Shown: piece by piece, positions 47,654-57,477 of the stretch
Position numbering within the stretch: position 1 is the first letter of the stretch
Layout: every line of letters starts with the position of its first letter
DNA from: Methylobacterium adhaesivum
Lineage (GTDB): Bacteria; Pseudomonadota; Alphaproteobacteria; Rhizobiales; Beijerinckiaceae
Assembly (NCBI RefSeq): GCF_022179065.1
Contig: NZ_BPQD01000001.1
Location: 62,001 to 126,000, forward strand
Reading direction: 5' to 3'
Length of the DNA: 64,000 nucleotides
Program-made: the position numbers and the translations under genes
Notes under the pieces: generated by a model
Told to the model about the DNA's origin: nothing
Databases searched by the model: none
Seen by the model: the letters and a program-made list of their open reading frames with translations, nothing else

Positions 47654-49198
47654 ATGATGATTTTCGAGTGGATCGTCGGCGTCCTGTTCGGCGCCGTCCT
47701 GTTGGCTGCCCTCGCCCGGCGGCTGGGCGCGCCCTATCCGGTGTTCCTGGCGCTCGGCGGCATCGCCCTGGCCTTCGTCCCGGCCGTGCCCAACCTCGTC
47801 CTCGACCCGGAACTGGCACTCGCCCTGTTCCTCGCCCCCGTGCTGCTGGACGCCGGCTACGCCACCTCGCTCCGGGACCTGCGGACCCATTGGCGCCCAA
47901 TCGCCGGCCTGGCGCTCGGGGCCGTGGTCGCCTCCACCCTCGCGGTGGCCGTGGTGGCCAAACTCCTCGTGCCCGACATGCCGATCGCGGCGGCCGTCGT
48001 GCTCGGCGCCATCGTCGCCCCGCCCGATGCCGTGGCGGCGCTCTCGGTGCTGCGTCACGTCGATCTGCCCCATCGCCTCACCACGATCCTGCGCGGTGAG
48101 AGTCTTCTCAACGATGCGGGCTCCCTGCTGATCTACCGCCTCGGCGTCATGGCGGCCATGACGGGCACGTTCTCCCCCGCCGAGATCGGCCCGGCCTTCC
48201 TCATCGGCATCCTCGGGAGCCTCGTCGTCGGACCCGTGCTGGCCTTCGCGTACACGCGGGCCATGCGGCCGGTCGCGGATGCGCCGAGCGTCATCGTCCT
48301 ACAATTCGTGGCGGCCTTCGGGATCTGGATCGGGGCCGAGCACGTGCACCTGTCGGGGGTGCTCACCGTGGTCACCTTCGCCATCACGGCGGCCCGGCTG
48401 ACGGCCGGACGCACGCCCCCGCGCACCCGGATCGTGTCCTACGCCGTGTGGGACACGGCCGTGTTCGTGCTCAACGTGCTGGCCTTCGTGCTCATCGGCC
48501 TGCAGATCGGCCCGATCCTCGAACGCCTGACCCGCGACCAGCAGGTCGCCTACGCCCTGGTGGGAGCGGCGGTGTTCGCCACCGTGGTGGTGGTGCGCAT
48601 CGTCTGGGTGCTGTCGGCCAACCACTTTTCGCGGTTGGGCGCGCGCGGGGAAACCCGCGACGACAGCGGACCCGGCGCCGCCACGGCCGTGGCCTGGGCC
48701 GGCATGCGCGGCATCGTCACCATCGCCACGGCGCTGGCCCTGCCGGAGGGCGATCCGGGATTTCCCTACCGCGATCTCATCGTGCTGACGGCCTTCTGCG
48801 TCATCATCGGCACGCTCACGGTCCAGGGCCTGACCCTGCGCCCCCTGCTCGGACACCTCGGGCTGAAGGACGACGATCCCGTGGGCCGCGAGATCGGATA
48901 CGGCCGAACGCAGGCCTACGGCGCCGCCCTTCACAGCCTTGATGGCGGATCCGGCGCGCCCGTGGAGGCCCTGCGCGAGGAATTCCGCATGGCCCTCGAG
49001 AGCGCCGAGGCGCAGGAGGACGGCTTCGCTTCCGAGACCCTGCCGTCCGACGCCGCCCGGCGCGGCGCCATCGAGGCCGCGCGCGACCGAGTGCTGGCCT
49101 TGCGGCGATCGGGGGAGATCGGCGACGATGCCTACTACGTGCTGGAAGAGGAATTCGACTGGGCCGAGCTCAACGCGACACCGCGGGCCGAGAGCTGA
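47654..49198 (+). CDS. CPA1-type sodium(cation)/proton antiporter
   Basis: A 514-residue inner-membrane antiporter. About 12 hydrophobic segments fill residues 1-400. Family ion-site residues appear in GAIVAPPDAVAALSVLR and RGESLLNDAGSLLIYRL, corresponding to the conserved PPDA and ND motifs. The C-terminal 110 residues are cytoplasmic and acidic. It exchanges Na+ or K+ for protons for pH or salt homeostasis, and the cation is not readable from the sequence. It converges with gshB, with one base between the stops. Confidence 0.92.
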   Translation: MMIFEWIVGVLFGAVLLAALARRLGAPYPVFLALGGIALAFVPAVPNLVLDPELALALFLAPVLLDAGYATSLRDLRTHWRPIAGLALGAVVASTLAVAVVAKLLVPDMPIAAAVVLGAIVAPPDAVAALSVLRHVDLPHRLTTILRGESLLNDAGSLLIYRLGVMAAMTGTFSPAEIGPAFLIGILGSLVVGPVLAFAYTRAMRPVADAPSVIVLQFVAAFGIWIGAEHVHLSGVLTVVTFAITAARLTAGRTPPRTRIVSYAVWDTAVFVLNVLAFVLIGLQIGPILERLTRDQQVAYALVGAAVFATVVVVRIVWVLSANHFSRLGARGETRDDSGPGAATAVAWAGMRGIVTIATALALPEGDPGFPYRDLIVLTAFCVIIGTLTVQGLTLRPLLGHLGLKDDDPVGREIGYGRTQAYGAALHSLDGGSGAPVEALREEFRMALESAEAQEDGFASETLPSDAARRGAIEAARDRVLALRRSGEIGDDAYYVLEEEFDWAELNATPRAES

Positions 49199-49199
49199 C

Positions 49200-50156
49200 T
49201 TAAGCGTCGGGCCGCGCGCCAGCCCGCGCCTCGATGGCGTCCCACACGGAGACCGCGAGGTCCGGGCCGCCGAGACGCTTGATCGCGCGGATGCCGGTGG
49301 GTGACGTCACGTTGATCTCTGTGAGATGGCCGTCGATCACGTCGATGCCCACGAGGATAAGCCCACGCCGCCGCAGCTCCGGGCCGATGGTGGCGCAGAT
49401 CTCGCGTTCGCGGGGGGTCAGGTCGGACGCCGCCGCCGCGCCGCCCCGCACCATGTTCGAGCGGATGTCGTTGAGGGCCGGCACCCGGTTGATGGCACCG
49501 AGGGGCTCGCCGTCCACGAGGATGATGCGCTTGTCGCCCTCGGTGATCCGGGGAAGAAAGCGCTGCACCACCCACTGCTCGCGGAACGTCACCGAGAACA
49601 GGTCGAACATCGAGCCGAAATTCGCGTCCTCCGGCAGGACCCGAAATACCGCGGCCCCCCCGTGCCCGTGCAGGGGCTTCATCACGATGGCGCCGTGCTC
49701 GGCCCGGAACGCTTCGATCTCCGCCTTGTCGCGGGTGATCAGGGTCGGCGGCATCAGAGTGGGAAAGTCGAGGACGAACAGCTTCTCGGGCGCGTTGCGC
49801 ACCTCCGCCGGGTTGTTCACCACCAGGGTCGAGGAGGGCAACCGCTCCAGCATGTGGGTGGCGGTGATGTAGGCCATATCGAACGGCGGATCCTGGCGCA
49901 TGAGCACCACGTCCGCCTCCGACAGCTCCATCCGCTCGGGCTCGCCCAAGGTCGCATGCGCGCCCTCGACGTCCTGCACGGTCAGGGCTTCCACCCGCGC
50001 CGTCACGCGGCCGTTCTGCAGCGACAGCCGATCGGGGGTGTAGTGCAGGAGCCGGTGCCCCCGCGCCTGCGCTTCGAGCAGCAGGGCGAAGGTGGTGTCC
50101 CCGGCGATCCGGATTGCCCGGATCGAGTCCATCTGGACCGCGACGGTCAGGGCCAT
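49200..50156 (-). CDS. gshB: Glutathione synthetase
   Basis: Joins gamma-glutamylcysteine and glycine with ATP. The 318-residue prokaryotic ATP-grasp enzyme has an N-terminal domain ([19 protein letters not shown]), [15 protein letters not shown], and [20 protein letters not shown]. The nucleotide-binding part has [34 protein letters not shown] and [22 protein letters not shown] 50156 gives the usual N terminus. An in-frame ATG at 50165 is possible. It is the only glutathione-synthesis gene seen here. Confidence 0.97.
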   Translation of the reverse strand: MALTVAVQMDSIRAIRIAGDTTFALLLEAQARGHRLLHYTPDRLSLQNGRVTARVEALTVQDVEGAHATLGEPERMELSEADVVLMRQDPPFDMAYITATHMLERLPSSTLVVNNPAEVRNAPEKLFVLDFPTLMPPTLITRDKAEIEAFRAEHGAIVMKPLHGHGGAAVFRVLPEDANFGSMFDLFSVTFREQWVVQRFLPRITEGDKRIILVDGEPLGAINRVPALNDIRSNMVRGGAAAASDLTPREREICATIGPELRRRGLILVGIDVIDGHLTEINVTSPTGIRAIKRLGGPDLAVSVWDAIEARAGARPDA

Positions 50157-50207
50157 GGCTCTCAAGCCTCCAAGTTCGAAAAAACGGGTCGAGAGCCGCC
50201 CGGGATT

Positions 50208-50489
50208 TTACTTCTGCGACTTGCCGCCGGTGCGCCGGTCGTAGTCACCGATGGCGGCCTTGCATTCGGGCGAGAGGCGGGCGCGGTTGCGCTCCATGCA
50301 GCGGTCGGCGTCCTGGCTGTTGGGATCGACACCGGCGCAGAGGCGGAAATAGTCGTTGGCGCAGCCGAGCTGCAGGCCCTGGTCCTCGCGCTGAGCCTGA
50401 GCGGGCGCGGCCGCCAGCATCACCAGGGCGAGCGGCGCGATCTTCAAGGCCGTCGAGAGGCTCAAGGGTCGTGACGTCATCACGCGCAT
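50208..50489 (-). CDS. Small secreted Cys-rich-repeat protein
   Basis: A 93-residue exported protein. The signal peptide ends near AQAQ. The mature 60 residues contain CANDYFRLCAG, DRCMERNRARLSPECKAAI, the pattern of one cysteine-rich (FGFR1-like) repeat with four cysteines likely forming two disulfides. Function is unknown. Such short repeats are common in Rhizobiales periplasmic proteins. Starts at 50489 and 50480 are both possible, and AAGGACA lies upstream. The stop is 51 bp above the gshB start on the same strand. Confidence 0.78.
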   Translation of the reverse strand: MRVMTSRPLSLSTALKIAPLALVMLAAAPAQAQREDQGLQLGCANDYFRLCAGVDPNSQDADRCMERNRARLSPECKAAIGDYDRRTGGKSQK

Positions 50490-50986
50490 CCTGCGGTGTC
50501 CTTCGTTCGGTGGAGGATTGAAAGGGGCATATCGGGCGGCCCCGGCGCTTAGCAAGCGCGCGAAAGCCCACGCTTGTTCCCGCACGTCACGAATGGGACG
50601 GGTCGTTCACGACCCGGCGGACGAGGCGATTCGCTCGACCGGACGCAGGACGCGGAGGGCGCGAGAGGGATTGTCTGCCCCCGGCGGCCCCCTCTGGACG
50701 ATCGGATCCAACGGACGTTTGGAAGCAGGTGTTGCAGGACCGCTACACCGATGGCGACGGGTTGCCTTCGCCGTCCGTTCGGTTCCCGTCCTACCCCGCC
50801 GGTCACACTAAACCACCACCGGGAGGGGCATTCCATCCGGCACCCGCAACAATCCATTAACCATCTCATGATGATCTTGGCCCACGCCACGGCCAACGGA
50901 CACCTCCGCAAGGACCTCCCTCCGGTCGAGGGGGGATGCTGGGCGAGGCCCCGGCATGCGACAGCTAGAGGACGGGAACGCAGCCG
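50490..50986. other. Divergent intergenic region, no gene recognised
   Basis: About 500 bp between the Cys-rich-repeat gene (minus) and the 75-residue gene (plus). It contains one clean palindrome, CGGGTCGT-N2-ACGACCCG (50599-50616), and an AT-richer patch at 50850-50880 that may hold a promoter. Several open frames on both strands lack domains and credible starts. No tRNA or known RNA motif is seen. Confidence 0.4.
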
Positions 50987-51214
50987 ATGAACTTCGACAG
51001 GTCACCCGACACGGGAGGTCCCGAGCGTCCGACGGCCACCGTCGTGACCTTCCCGGAAGCCGGCCCGCGCCGCTTCCGCCGGACCGACAACGCGGCCGAG
51101 GCCCCGCGCGGGACGATCCTCCTCTTCACCGGCATCCGCTACGAGCGCATGCCGGAGACGACGGCGCCGGTCGGCCCCCAGACCCCGGCCCCCCGCCTGC
51201 GCCGGCGCTCCTGA
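50987..51214 (+). CDS. Conserved-looking 75-residue hypothetical protein
   Basis: A short basic protein starting MNFDRSPDTGG. It has a TVVTFPEAGPRRFRR segment, then a hydrophobic core RGTILLFTGIRYERMPE, and a Pro/Arg tail. I recall similar small proteins with an ILFFTGVRYER-like core in Rhizobiales, with no assigned role. No signal peptide or membrane helix is present. Support is moderate: third-position composition looks coding, and the next gene starts 39 bp after. Confidence 0.5.
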   Translation: MNFDRSPDTGGPERPTATVVTFPEAGPRRFRRTDNAAEAPRGTILLFTGIRYERMPETTAPVGPQTPAPRLRRRS

Positions 51215-51253
51215 GGCATGGCCCCTCGCCTTCCCCGGACGACGGACCTCACG

Positions 51254-52075
51254 ATGCCGACCACTTCTCTTTTCCGCCGTTCCCGGCGCGTCTCCGCCCT
51301 GACGGCGACGCTCGCCACCCTCGTCGCCGGTTGCGCCCAACAGGGCGATTTCGGGCGGCCGAAGCCCGGGGCCTGGAACAGCTTCATCGACACTGCCGGC
51401 ACCTTCGCCGCCCGCGAGCGCGGGGAACCAGCGGCGGCGCTTCCCTTCACGGATGACGAGGGCACCCTGCGCGACCGGGCGTGGCGCTTCCTGATGCCGG
51501 CGGCCGGGAACGAGGCCTTCACGGACATCCTCGCCAACCTGACCCGCAGCCGCATCCTGCCGGCATCCTGGCGGCCTGACAGCCCGGAGGCCTACTATGC
51601 GGGCCTCATGGACGGTGCGTTCCGCTCGCCCGTGTCGCGCTATCATCGCCTGTCGGAGGATATCGGCGCGGATGCGCGTCTGCTGCCGGTCTTCGTCGCC
51701 ACGGCCGCGCGGGTGATCCAGGCCGACGCCCTGCGTCTGCGCAGCATGTCCTTCGCCCGCTCCCTCGACGACTGGGACGCGCGGCAGGCCAACATGCGGG
51801 TGGCCGAGAACCGCTGCCTCATCGCTTGGGTGCGCCTCGAGACGGACTTGCGCATCGCCCGCTACCGTTTCGCCCTCGAACATCTCCTCGTCGCCGTGCC
51901 CTCGCCGGAGGCCGCCCTCGTCCAGCGCACCCTGCGGGCCTTCGAGGCACGCCGTCCCATGCTCGATCCCCTGGTGCCCCCGGATGCCGAGGATCGCTGC
52001 GATCTCGCCGGGGCGCAGGTCGAGGCCGTGGTTGTCGTCCCGGCCCCGGCCCGGCCCATCGTCGCCAAATACTGA
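51254..52075 (+). CDS. Lipoprotein, hypothetical
   Basis: A 273-residue exported lipoprotein. The signal is MPTTSLFRRSRRVSALTATL with lipobox LVAGC, placing the lipidated cysteine at about residue 27. The mature part is helical with DEGTLRDRAWRFLMPA, SPVSRYHRLSEDI and RVAENRCLIAWVRLETDLRIARYRFAL. It has no known catalytic motif. It is probably anchored to the outer membrane or to the inner leaflet on the periplasmic side. ATG 51218 is an alternative but would push the signal inward. Confidence 0.78.
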   Translation: MPTTSLFRRSRRVSALTATLATLVAGCAQQGDFGRPKPGAWNSFIDTAGTFAARERGEPAAALPFTDDEGTLRDRAWRFLMPAAGNEAFTDILANLTRSRILPASWRPDSPEAYYAGLMDGAFRSPVSRYHRLSEDIGADARLLPVFVATAARVIQADALRLRSMSFARSLDDWDARQANMRVAENRCLIAWVRLETDLRIARYRFALEHLLVAVPSPEAALVQRTLRAFEARRPMLDPLVPPDAEDRCDLAGAQVEAVVVVPAPARPIVAKY

Positions 52076-52119
52076 CGTCATCAAGGACTGACGCCATCAG
52101 GTCCTGACGTCGCCGAGTC
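52072..52119. repeat. Three imperfect 16-bp tandem repeats at the lipoprotein gene end
   Basis: CTGACGTCATCAAGGA, CTGACGCCATCAGGTC and CTGACGTCGCCGAGTC follow each other without gap. The first contains the lipoprotein stop codon. Their role is unknown. An AGGAC...GTCCT inverted pair inside them can fold into a small hairpin. Confidence 0.6.
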
Positions 52120-52151
52120 CGGCCGCGGCGGACCTCTGCCCGGGTACCCCG

Positions 52152-52748
52152 TCAGCCCCCCGCCTTGTCCTCGACGGGCAGGTCCACCGTGCAGGAGACG
52201 GCCTGGACCGCGGCGTTGGCGGCGGGGCGCTGGCTCGGAAGGGCGGCGATCACTCGGACCACGACATAGCCCTTGGCGTCGGGCGCCACGATCCGCACGT
52301 CGCGCGTGACGTCGTTCTCATCGGCGTTCGCCAGCGCCTCGTCGTACTGCGCGCGGGTAAGCACCACGAGGTCGAGCCCGCCCCGCACGGCCGCCTGATC
52401 GGTGACCGCGTAGAACGCGCCCCGTCGACCGTGCACCGCGAGCGACAGCATCAGGGGCCCGGTGCGGGCCGAGACCCGCATGGGCCCGTCGGCGAGATCG
52501 TAGGCGCAGATCCCCACCGCCACCGCCGGATCGGGAATCGGCAGCCAGGCTTCCGGCGGGGACGCGGTGTCGCCCGTGGCGAGGGTGTAGACCGGCATCG
52601 CGTGGTCCAGGGTCTCGCCGACCCGCGCCCGCGACAGGGAATCGGCCTCCGCCAGGCGGGGGATGAGGAGAACCACGCCGATATGGACGAGCCCCGCGAG
52701 GACGAGGCTCGTGGTGGTGGCGAGCAGGAAACGGCCCCGGGGCGTCAT
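52152..52748 (-). CDS. DUF1254 domain-containing membrane protein
   Basis: A 198-residue protein with one N-terminal membrane helix (FLLATTTSLVLAGLVHIGVV). The DUF1254-like part includes VAVGICAYDLADGPMRVSA, PLMLSLAVHGRRGAFYAV and VRIVAPDAKGYVVVRVIAAL. Function of the domain is unknown. The start ATG 52748 overlaps the stop of the DUF1214 gene by four bases (ATGA), so the two are coupled. In longer proteins both domains occur in one chain. Here they are split into two anchored partners. Confidence 0.85.
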   Translation of the reverse strand: MTPRGRFLLATTTSLVLAGLVHIGVVLLIPRLAEADSLSRARVGETLDHAMPVYTLATGDTASPPEAWLPIPDPAVAVGICAYDLADGPMRVSARTGPLMLSLAVHGRRGAFYAVTDQAAVRGGLDLVVLTRAQYDEALANADENDVTRDVRIVAPDAKGYVVVRVIAALPSQRPAANAAVQAVSCTVDLPVEDKAGG

Positions 52749-53425
52749 GCGGCGCATCCCGTGCGGGTGATCGCCGGCAGGGCCGCGCGGTCGAGCGTCC
52801 CCGCGCTCGCCGCCACGGGCGTGTCGTAGAGGCGCAGGGCAAGGCGCACCGGCCCGCTCGCGCGGGGCATCGGCAGCCAGTTGCCCGGCTGGACCTCGGG
52901 CGACAGGGTAATGACGAACCGCCCGTCGGGCTCGCGCAGGATCTCCGTCGAGGTGAAGCCTTCGCGCAGGCTGGGATGGGCCGGATCGCGCGGGCCGCGT
53001 CCGGCGATCGTGACCGTCCAGGCCCGGGCCGGGGGGGTGATGCCGGCGATCGCGTAGGTGCAGGCGGCGTCGAGGCCCTGGCCCGCATCGTCCTGGGCGG
53101 CGGTCAGCAGCATGCCCTCGCCGACGGCGAGGGGGATCTCGCTCCGGCGGGCATTCACTGCCCGCGCATAGGGGTCGGCCCCCACGGAACCGGTGCGGGG
53201 CCACGCCGTCCAGGCGCCGACGGTGACGCCGCCGAACGGATACCCGCCCCGCGTGGCGTAATCGGCGGTGGCGAGGCCGATCCCCGCCCCGAGGGCGAGG
53301 GTGTAGAGGATCAGGCTGACCGTGGAGGCCCGGCGGATCGCGCGGCGCACGGCGCCGACGACGCGCCCGGGGGTGCCATCCGCGCGCGCGCGCCGGTCCG
53401 GCGCGGCTCTGTCTGCGGCGTTCAT
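52745..53425 (-). CDS. DUF1214 domain-containing membrane protein
   Basis: A 226-residue protein with a cytoplasmic basic leader, one membrane helix (ASTVSLILYTLALGAGIGLA) and a periplasmic DUF1214 domain (ACTYAIAGITPPARAWTVTI, REPDGRFVITLSPE, NWLPMPRASGPVRLALRLYD). No function is assigned. It precedes and overlaps the DUF1254 gene, and lies 55 bp downstream of the penicillin-binding protein gene. The three are probably cotranscribed, which suggests an envelope role. Confidence 0.87.
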   Translation of the reverse strand: MNAADRAAPDRRARADGTPGRVVGAVRRAIRRASTVSLILYTLALGAGIGLATADYATRGGYPFGGVTVGAWTAWPRTGSVGADPYARAVNARRSEIPLAVGEGMLLTAAQDDAGQGLDAACTYAIAGITPPARAWTVTIAGRGPRDPAHPSLREGFTSTEILREPDGRFVITLSPEVQPGNWLPMPRASGPVRLALRLYDTPVAASAGTLDRAALPAITRTGCAA

Positions 53426-53480
53426 GCGGCCAGGACCTTCGGCTTGGTGATGGCCTTGCTGTTGGTGGAGGCGTCCACGC

Positions 53481-55790
53481 TCACGGGGTGGCGACGCGAC
53501 CGTTGGCAGGGCGGGCTCCCTCGGCGACGACGCCCGCCGGGCGGGAGGGTGTGCCGCTCGCCTCGACGGTGCGGAACAGGCCGTTGACGCCGCCGATCAC
53601 CTCGAAGGAGCGCCGCGACAGCTTGCCGGCCGCACTGGCCGCCGGGTTGACGGGCGCGGCGGCCGGGGCCTGGGCCACGGCGCGCCCGACCTCCTTGAGA
53701 CCCGGCATGGCTTTGAGTTCGATGCCCTGGTGCGCCGTTTCCATCACGTCGTGCCACGTCATGGCGGGAAGCGAGCCGCCAGTCATCTTGTTGGTGGAGG
53801 TGTGGTCGTCGTTGCCGAACCAGACCGCACCGACATAATTGCCCGTGTAGGCGACGAACCAGGCGTCGCGGTAGGCGTTCGTGGTGCCGGACTTGCCGGC
53901 GACCTTGATGCCCTCGAGCTGCGCGCGCTTGCCGGTGCCCTCCTCCACCACCTTGGTGAGCATGTAGTTCATGTCGGCGACCACCTGCGTCGAGAGCACC
54001 TGCTCGACCTTCTCGTCGGCATGGCGGTAGATCACCTCGCCCGACGAGTTCTTGACCTCCATGGCGGCATAGGGCTTGGCCTTGCGCCCGCCATTGGCGA
54101 ACACCGCATAGGCGGCGGCCTGGTCGATGACGTTGACCTCGGCCGAGCCGATGGGCAGCGACGGCGTGTCGACGAGCGGCGTCGTGATACCCATGCGGTG
54201 CGCCATCTCGACGATCTTCGCGCGCCCGGCCTTGGCGGCGTTGGCCTCGTGGGAGATGCCCATGGCCTTGCCGAGCGCGATGGAGATCTGGATCGGGATC
54301 GTGTTGATGGATTTGGCCACCGCCACCGTGAGGGTCGTCGCGCCCGAGAACGAGCGGCCGTAATTCTGCGGGCACCAGTTGCCGATGCAGACGGGGCGGT
54401 CGACCACGCGGGTGTCGGGCCGATACAGGCCGGCCGCGAGGCCGGCGGCGTAGACGTAGGGCTTGAACGACGAGCCGGGCTGGCGCTGGGCATCGGTGGC
54501 GCGGTTGAACTGGCTCTCGCCGTAATCGGCACCGCCGACCATGGCGCGCAACGCCCCGTCGGGATCGAGGATCACCATGGCGGCCTCGTCGACGTCGTAC
54601 TGGTCGCCGTAGCGGCGCAGGGTGTTCTGCACCACCTCGTCGGCGCGCCTCTGGATGGTGAGGTCGAGGGGCGTCTTGACCGTGAGCACCCGGTCGCTGC
54701 GGAAGCGGCCCGCGTCGGCCATGCCCTTGATCTCGCCGAATGCCCAATCGAGGTAGTAATCCGCCGTGATGTCGCGGGTGCGGGTCACCGGGGTGGCGGG
54801 GTTGCGCAGGGCCGTCTGGATCTGGCCTTCCGTGACGAAGCCGGCCTCGACCATGTTGTGCAGCACGTCGACGGCGCGGGCGCGGGCGGCGGGCAGGTTG
54901 ACGTGGGGCGCGTATTTCGTCGGGGCCTTGAACAGGCCGGCGAGCATGGCGGCCTCGGCCAGCGAGATGTCCTTGAGGGGCTTTCCGAAATAATAGTCCG
55001 CCGCCGCCACGGCCCCGAACGTGCCGCCGCCCATGTAGGCCCGGTCGAGGTAGAGCTTCAGGATCTCGTTCTTGGTGAGGTGGCTCTCCAGCCACAGGGC
55101 CAGGAACGCCTCGTTGACCTTGCGTTCGAGGGAGCGCTCGTTCGTGAGGAACAGATTCTTGGCGAGCTGCTGCGTGATAGACGAGCCGCCCTGGGTGTTG
55201 CCGCCGCCGCGCGAGTTCGACACCAGGGCGCGGGCCGTGCCGATGGGGTCGATGCCCCAATGCTCATAGAAGCGCCGGTCCTCCGTCGAGACCAGGGCCT
55301 TGATCATGATGTCGGGAAAGTCATCGAGCTTGAGCGAATCGTCGTGCTTGATCCCGCGCCGCCCCACCTCGGTGCCGTAGCGGTCGAGGAATGTGACAGC
55401 GAGATCCTGGGTCTTGAGCCAGTTGTCGCTGGTCAGGTGGAAGGCCGATTGGGCCAGCGCCAGCATCAGAACGGCGCCGCCGGTGCCCAGTGTCACCGCC
55501 TCGCTCGTGGCATCGAGGGCGACCCGCTTCCAGCCGCGCACGGCGAAGACGTTCATGCGCTCCTGGAACCGCTCGTAGGTCTCGGCGGCGGACCGGCCAC
55601 TGTCGTAGAGACCCGCGTTCATCCAGGCGTCGAACGCCAGGGCCGCGCGCTTGATCCGGGTCGTCAGGGAGGTGGCATTGGGCAGGCGCACGATCTGTTC
55701 TTCGTCCCTGGAGGGCGACCCGGCCCGCGCCGCGCCTTTCAGTCTATCAAGACCCGCGTCGGTCCGCGAGGCTCGCGATACCACGGGCAA
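53481..55790 (-). CDS. Class A penicillin-binding protein (PBP1A-type)
   Basis: A 769-residue bifunctional peptidoglycan synthase. A short cytoplasmic region and one membrane helix (about 95-115) precede the glycosyltransferase domain ([44 protein letters not shown]). The transpeptidase domain has the active serine at 440 in PGSSFKP, SIN in [10 protein letters not shown], and KSGTT with Lys633. The C-terminal tail is Ala/Pro-rich. The start at 55790 is uncertain by about 35 residues because the first block is unconserved. It is the first gene of a run with DUF1214 and DUF1254. Confidence 0.93.
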   Translation of the reverse strand: MPVVSRASRTDAGLDRLKGAARAGSPSRDEEQIVRLPNATSLTTRIKRAALAFDAWMNAGLYDSGRSAAETYERFQERMNVFAVRGWKRVALDATSEAVTLGTGGAVLMLALAQSAFHLTSDNWLKTQDLAVTFLDRYGTEVGRRGIKHDDSLKLDDFPDIMIKALVSTEDRRFYEHWGIDPIGTARALVSNSRGGGNTQGGSSITQQLAKNLFLTNERSLERKVNEAFLALWLESHLTKNEILKLYLDRAYMGGGTFGAVAAADYYFGKPLKDISLAEAAMLAGLFKAPTKYAPHVNLPAARARAVDVLHNMVEAGFVTEGQIQTALRNPATPVTRTRDITADYYLDWAFGEIKGMADAGRFRSDRVLTVKTPLDLTIQRRADEVVQNTLRRYGDQYDVDEAAMVILDPDGALRAMVGGADYGESQFNRATDAQRQPGSSFKPYVYAAGLAAGLYRPDTRVVDRPVCIGNWCPQNYGRSFSGATTLTVAVAKSINTIPIQISIALGKAMGISHEANAAKAGRAKIVEMAHRMGITTPLVDTPSLPIGSAEVNVIDQAAAYAVFANGGRKAKPYAAMEVKNSSGEVIYRHADEKVEQVLSTQVVADMNYMLTKVVEEGTGKRAQLEGIKVAGKSGTTNAYRDAWFVAYTGNYVGAVWFGNDDHTSTNKMTGGSLPAMTWHDVMETAHQGIELKAMPGLKEVGRAVAQAPAAAPVNPAASAAGKLSRRSFEVIGGVNGLFRTVEASGTPSRPAGVVAEGARPANGRVATP

Positions 55791-56003
55791 CGCACCGACG
55801 GCACGGCACGTCGCCGCGCGCGGCGGATCAAGATTCGATTAACCTTGACGCCGGAAATGGGGCACGCCGGTGGCGCTTGCCCGTCCGGGTCGCTTGCGTC
55901 TAAAGCATCGGTTCGAAAATCGGCCCTCGGCGCGAGCCGGGTCCGAAGCGGGCCCTGCGGCTCCGCCCTTCGATGTCCCTCATCGTCACCCCGGGGTTCC
56001 CGA

Positions 56004-56519
56004 ATGCGGGATCGCACGGCCGCACGCCCCTTGGGGCCGCCGGCCTCCACCGAACCGTTCTGGCGCACCAAGACCCTGGAGGCGATGTCGCCCGCCGAGT
56101 GGGAGAGCCTGTGCGACGGCTGCGGCCGCTGCTGCCTCCTCAAGCTCGAGGACGAGGATACGGGCGAGGTCTACCACACGGATGTCGGCTGCACGCTTCT
56201 GGACGGGCACGGCTGCCATTGCCGCGACTATCCCCGCCGGCAGAAGCGGGTGCCCGACTGCGTGCGCCTGACGCCGGACGCCGTACGCACGATTCCGTGG
56301 CTACCCCCCACCTGCGGCTACCGCCTCGTGCGCGACGGCGAGGACCTGCCCGACTGGCATCCCCTGGTGAGCGGCCGGGCCGCCAGCGTCCATGAAGCCG
56401 GGATCTCCGTGCGCGGCCGGGTCTCGGGCAACGAGGAGGAGTTCACCGCCGACGAACTCCTCGAGCGCATCGTGACCTGGCCCGCCCGCACGCCCGAGAC
56501 CGAAGACCCCGAAGAGTAA
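56004..56519 (+). CDS. YcgN family cysteine-cluster protein
   Basis: A 171-residue protein of the UPF0260/YcgN family. The conserved cluster [32 protein letters not shown] and VPDCVRL supplies many cysteines, likely binding a metal. [11 protein letters not shown] and [17 protein letters not shown] complete the signature. Function is unknown. ATG 56004 is chosen since family similarity starts soon after, at [18 protein letters not shown]. The gene is divergent from the PBP gene and converges with the creatininase-family gene. Confidence 0.9.
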   Translation: MRDRTAARPLGPPASTEPFWRTKTLEAMSPAEWESLCDGCGRCCLLKLEDEDTGEVYHTDVGCTLLDGHGCHCRDYPRRQKRVPDCVRLTPDAVRTIPWLPPTCGYRLVRDGEDLPDWHPLVSGRAASVHEAGISVRGRVSGNEEEFTADELLERIVTWPARTPETEDPEE

Positions 56520-56533
56520 GAGCGGAGGCTGCC

Positions 56534-57316
56534 TCAGGGCGCGAGGCTGAAGCGGTCGACGTCGCGCAGGAGTTCGAGCACGGCGCGCGCGCCGTGATCG
56601 AGGGCCGCGTGCCCGGCTTCCGCCGTCCCGAGGCGCGCGTCGCCGATGGCGCCGGCCGGGTTGAGGTCGCCCGCCTTCCAGGCAAACGCCGCCGGGCGCC
56701 CGGCCCGCAAGTGCGTGAAGGTTCCCTCCATGGCTACGGTCCGGGGCGTGAAGTCGGTGATGCGGTCGCGCCGCACACGGTCGGGACACAGGGCCAGCAT
56801 CAGAGCGGTCTCGATGCCGCCGCCATGGATGCCGTGACGGATCTCCGCCTCGGGGAACAGGCCCTCGGGATAACCGAAGCGATTCCAGGCGGTGGTGACC
56901 GCGACCATGCCGAGGCGCCCACGCAGGTCCGCCGCCACGAGGTCGATGAGGCCGCTGTTGCCGCCATGCGAGGTGACGAGAACGAGCTTGGTGCAACCGG
57001 CCCGGTGGATACCCGTGCCGATCTCGCCCCAGGCGGCGAGGGCCGTCCCGGTGGTGAGGCTCAGGGTGCCGGGGAAGCCGTCGTGTTCATCGGACTTGCC
57101 GATGCCCTGCACCGGCAAGACGAGAACATCGAGATCCTCGGCCGGCAGGGCCATGAGCCGGGCGAGGTAGCCCTCGGCGATGTCCACGTCGGTGGAGAGG
57201 GGCAGATGCGGCCCATGCTGTTCGATGGCCGCCACGGGCATCACGGCGATGGCGCGGCTCATGTCCCGGGACCGAATCTCGTCGGTGGTGAGATCGAACC
57301 ATGGACGGATGGGCAT
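56534..57316 (-). CDS. Creatininase-family amidohydrolase
   Basis: A 260-residue protein. The metal-binding motif EQHGPHLPLSTDVDIAEG (residues about 32-49) and SHGGNSGLIDLVA are hallmarks of the creatininase/MftE/ArfB superfamily. These enzymes hydrolyse amide bonds in creatinine, formylated pyrimidines or peptide precursors. No mycofactocin or riboflavin genes are nearby, so the substrate is open. Start ATG 57316 (MPIRPWFDLTTDEIRSRDMS) is typical. It is a single-gene unit. Confidence 0.9.
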   Translation of the reverse strand: MPIRPWFDLTTDEIRSRDMSRAIAVMPVAAIEQHGPHLPLSTDVDIAEGYLARLMALPAEDLDVLVLPVQGIGKSDEHDGFPGTLSLTTGTALAAWGEIGTGIHRAGCTKLVLVTSHGGNSGLIDLVAADLRGRLGMVAVTTAWNRFGYPEGLFPEAEIRHGIHGGGIETALMLALCPDRVRRDRITDFTPRTVAMEGTFTHLRAGRPAAFAWKAGDLNPAGAIGDARLGTAEAGHAALDHGARAVLELLRDVDRFSLAP

Positions 57317-57477
57317 AGGACGAGTCTCCCGGGGCCTATTTCCGAATCATGCCACCCGGCACGGGCCGGAGCGTCCGGGGATCACCGCCGACTCCGGGGC
57401 CTCTCGCCCGTCACCCCTTTTTTGGCAAGCCTCCCTCCACGGGGGAGGCCGGCCGACGCGGGTCGTGATCGGAAGGT

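Noticed and set aside
50518-50990. Overlapping short frames in the 50.5-51.0 kb gap as genes
   Set aside because: No ribosome-binding sites, domains or signal peptides, and amino-acid content typical of random GC-rich frames.
55900-55930. GGTTCGAAAAT resembling a tRNA T-loop
   Set aside because: No matching acceptor stem, anticodon arm or CCA end could be placed around it.
53730-56519. A 929-codon plus-strand open frame across the PBP gene
   Set aside because: Only its last 171 codons (from 56004) match a family (YcgN). The rest is antisense to the PBP gene.
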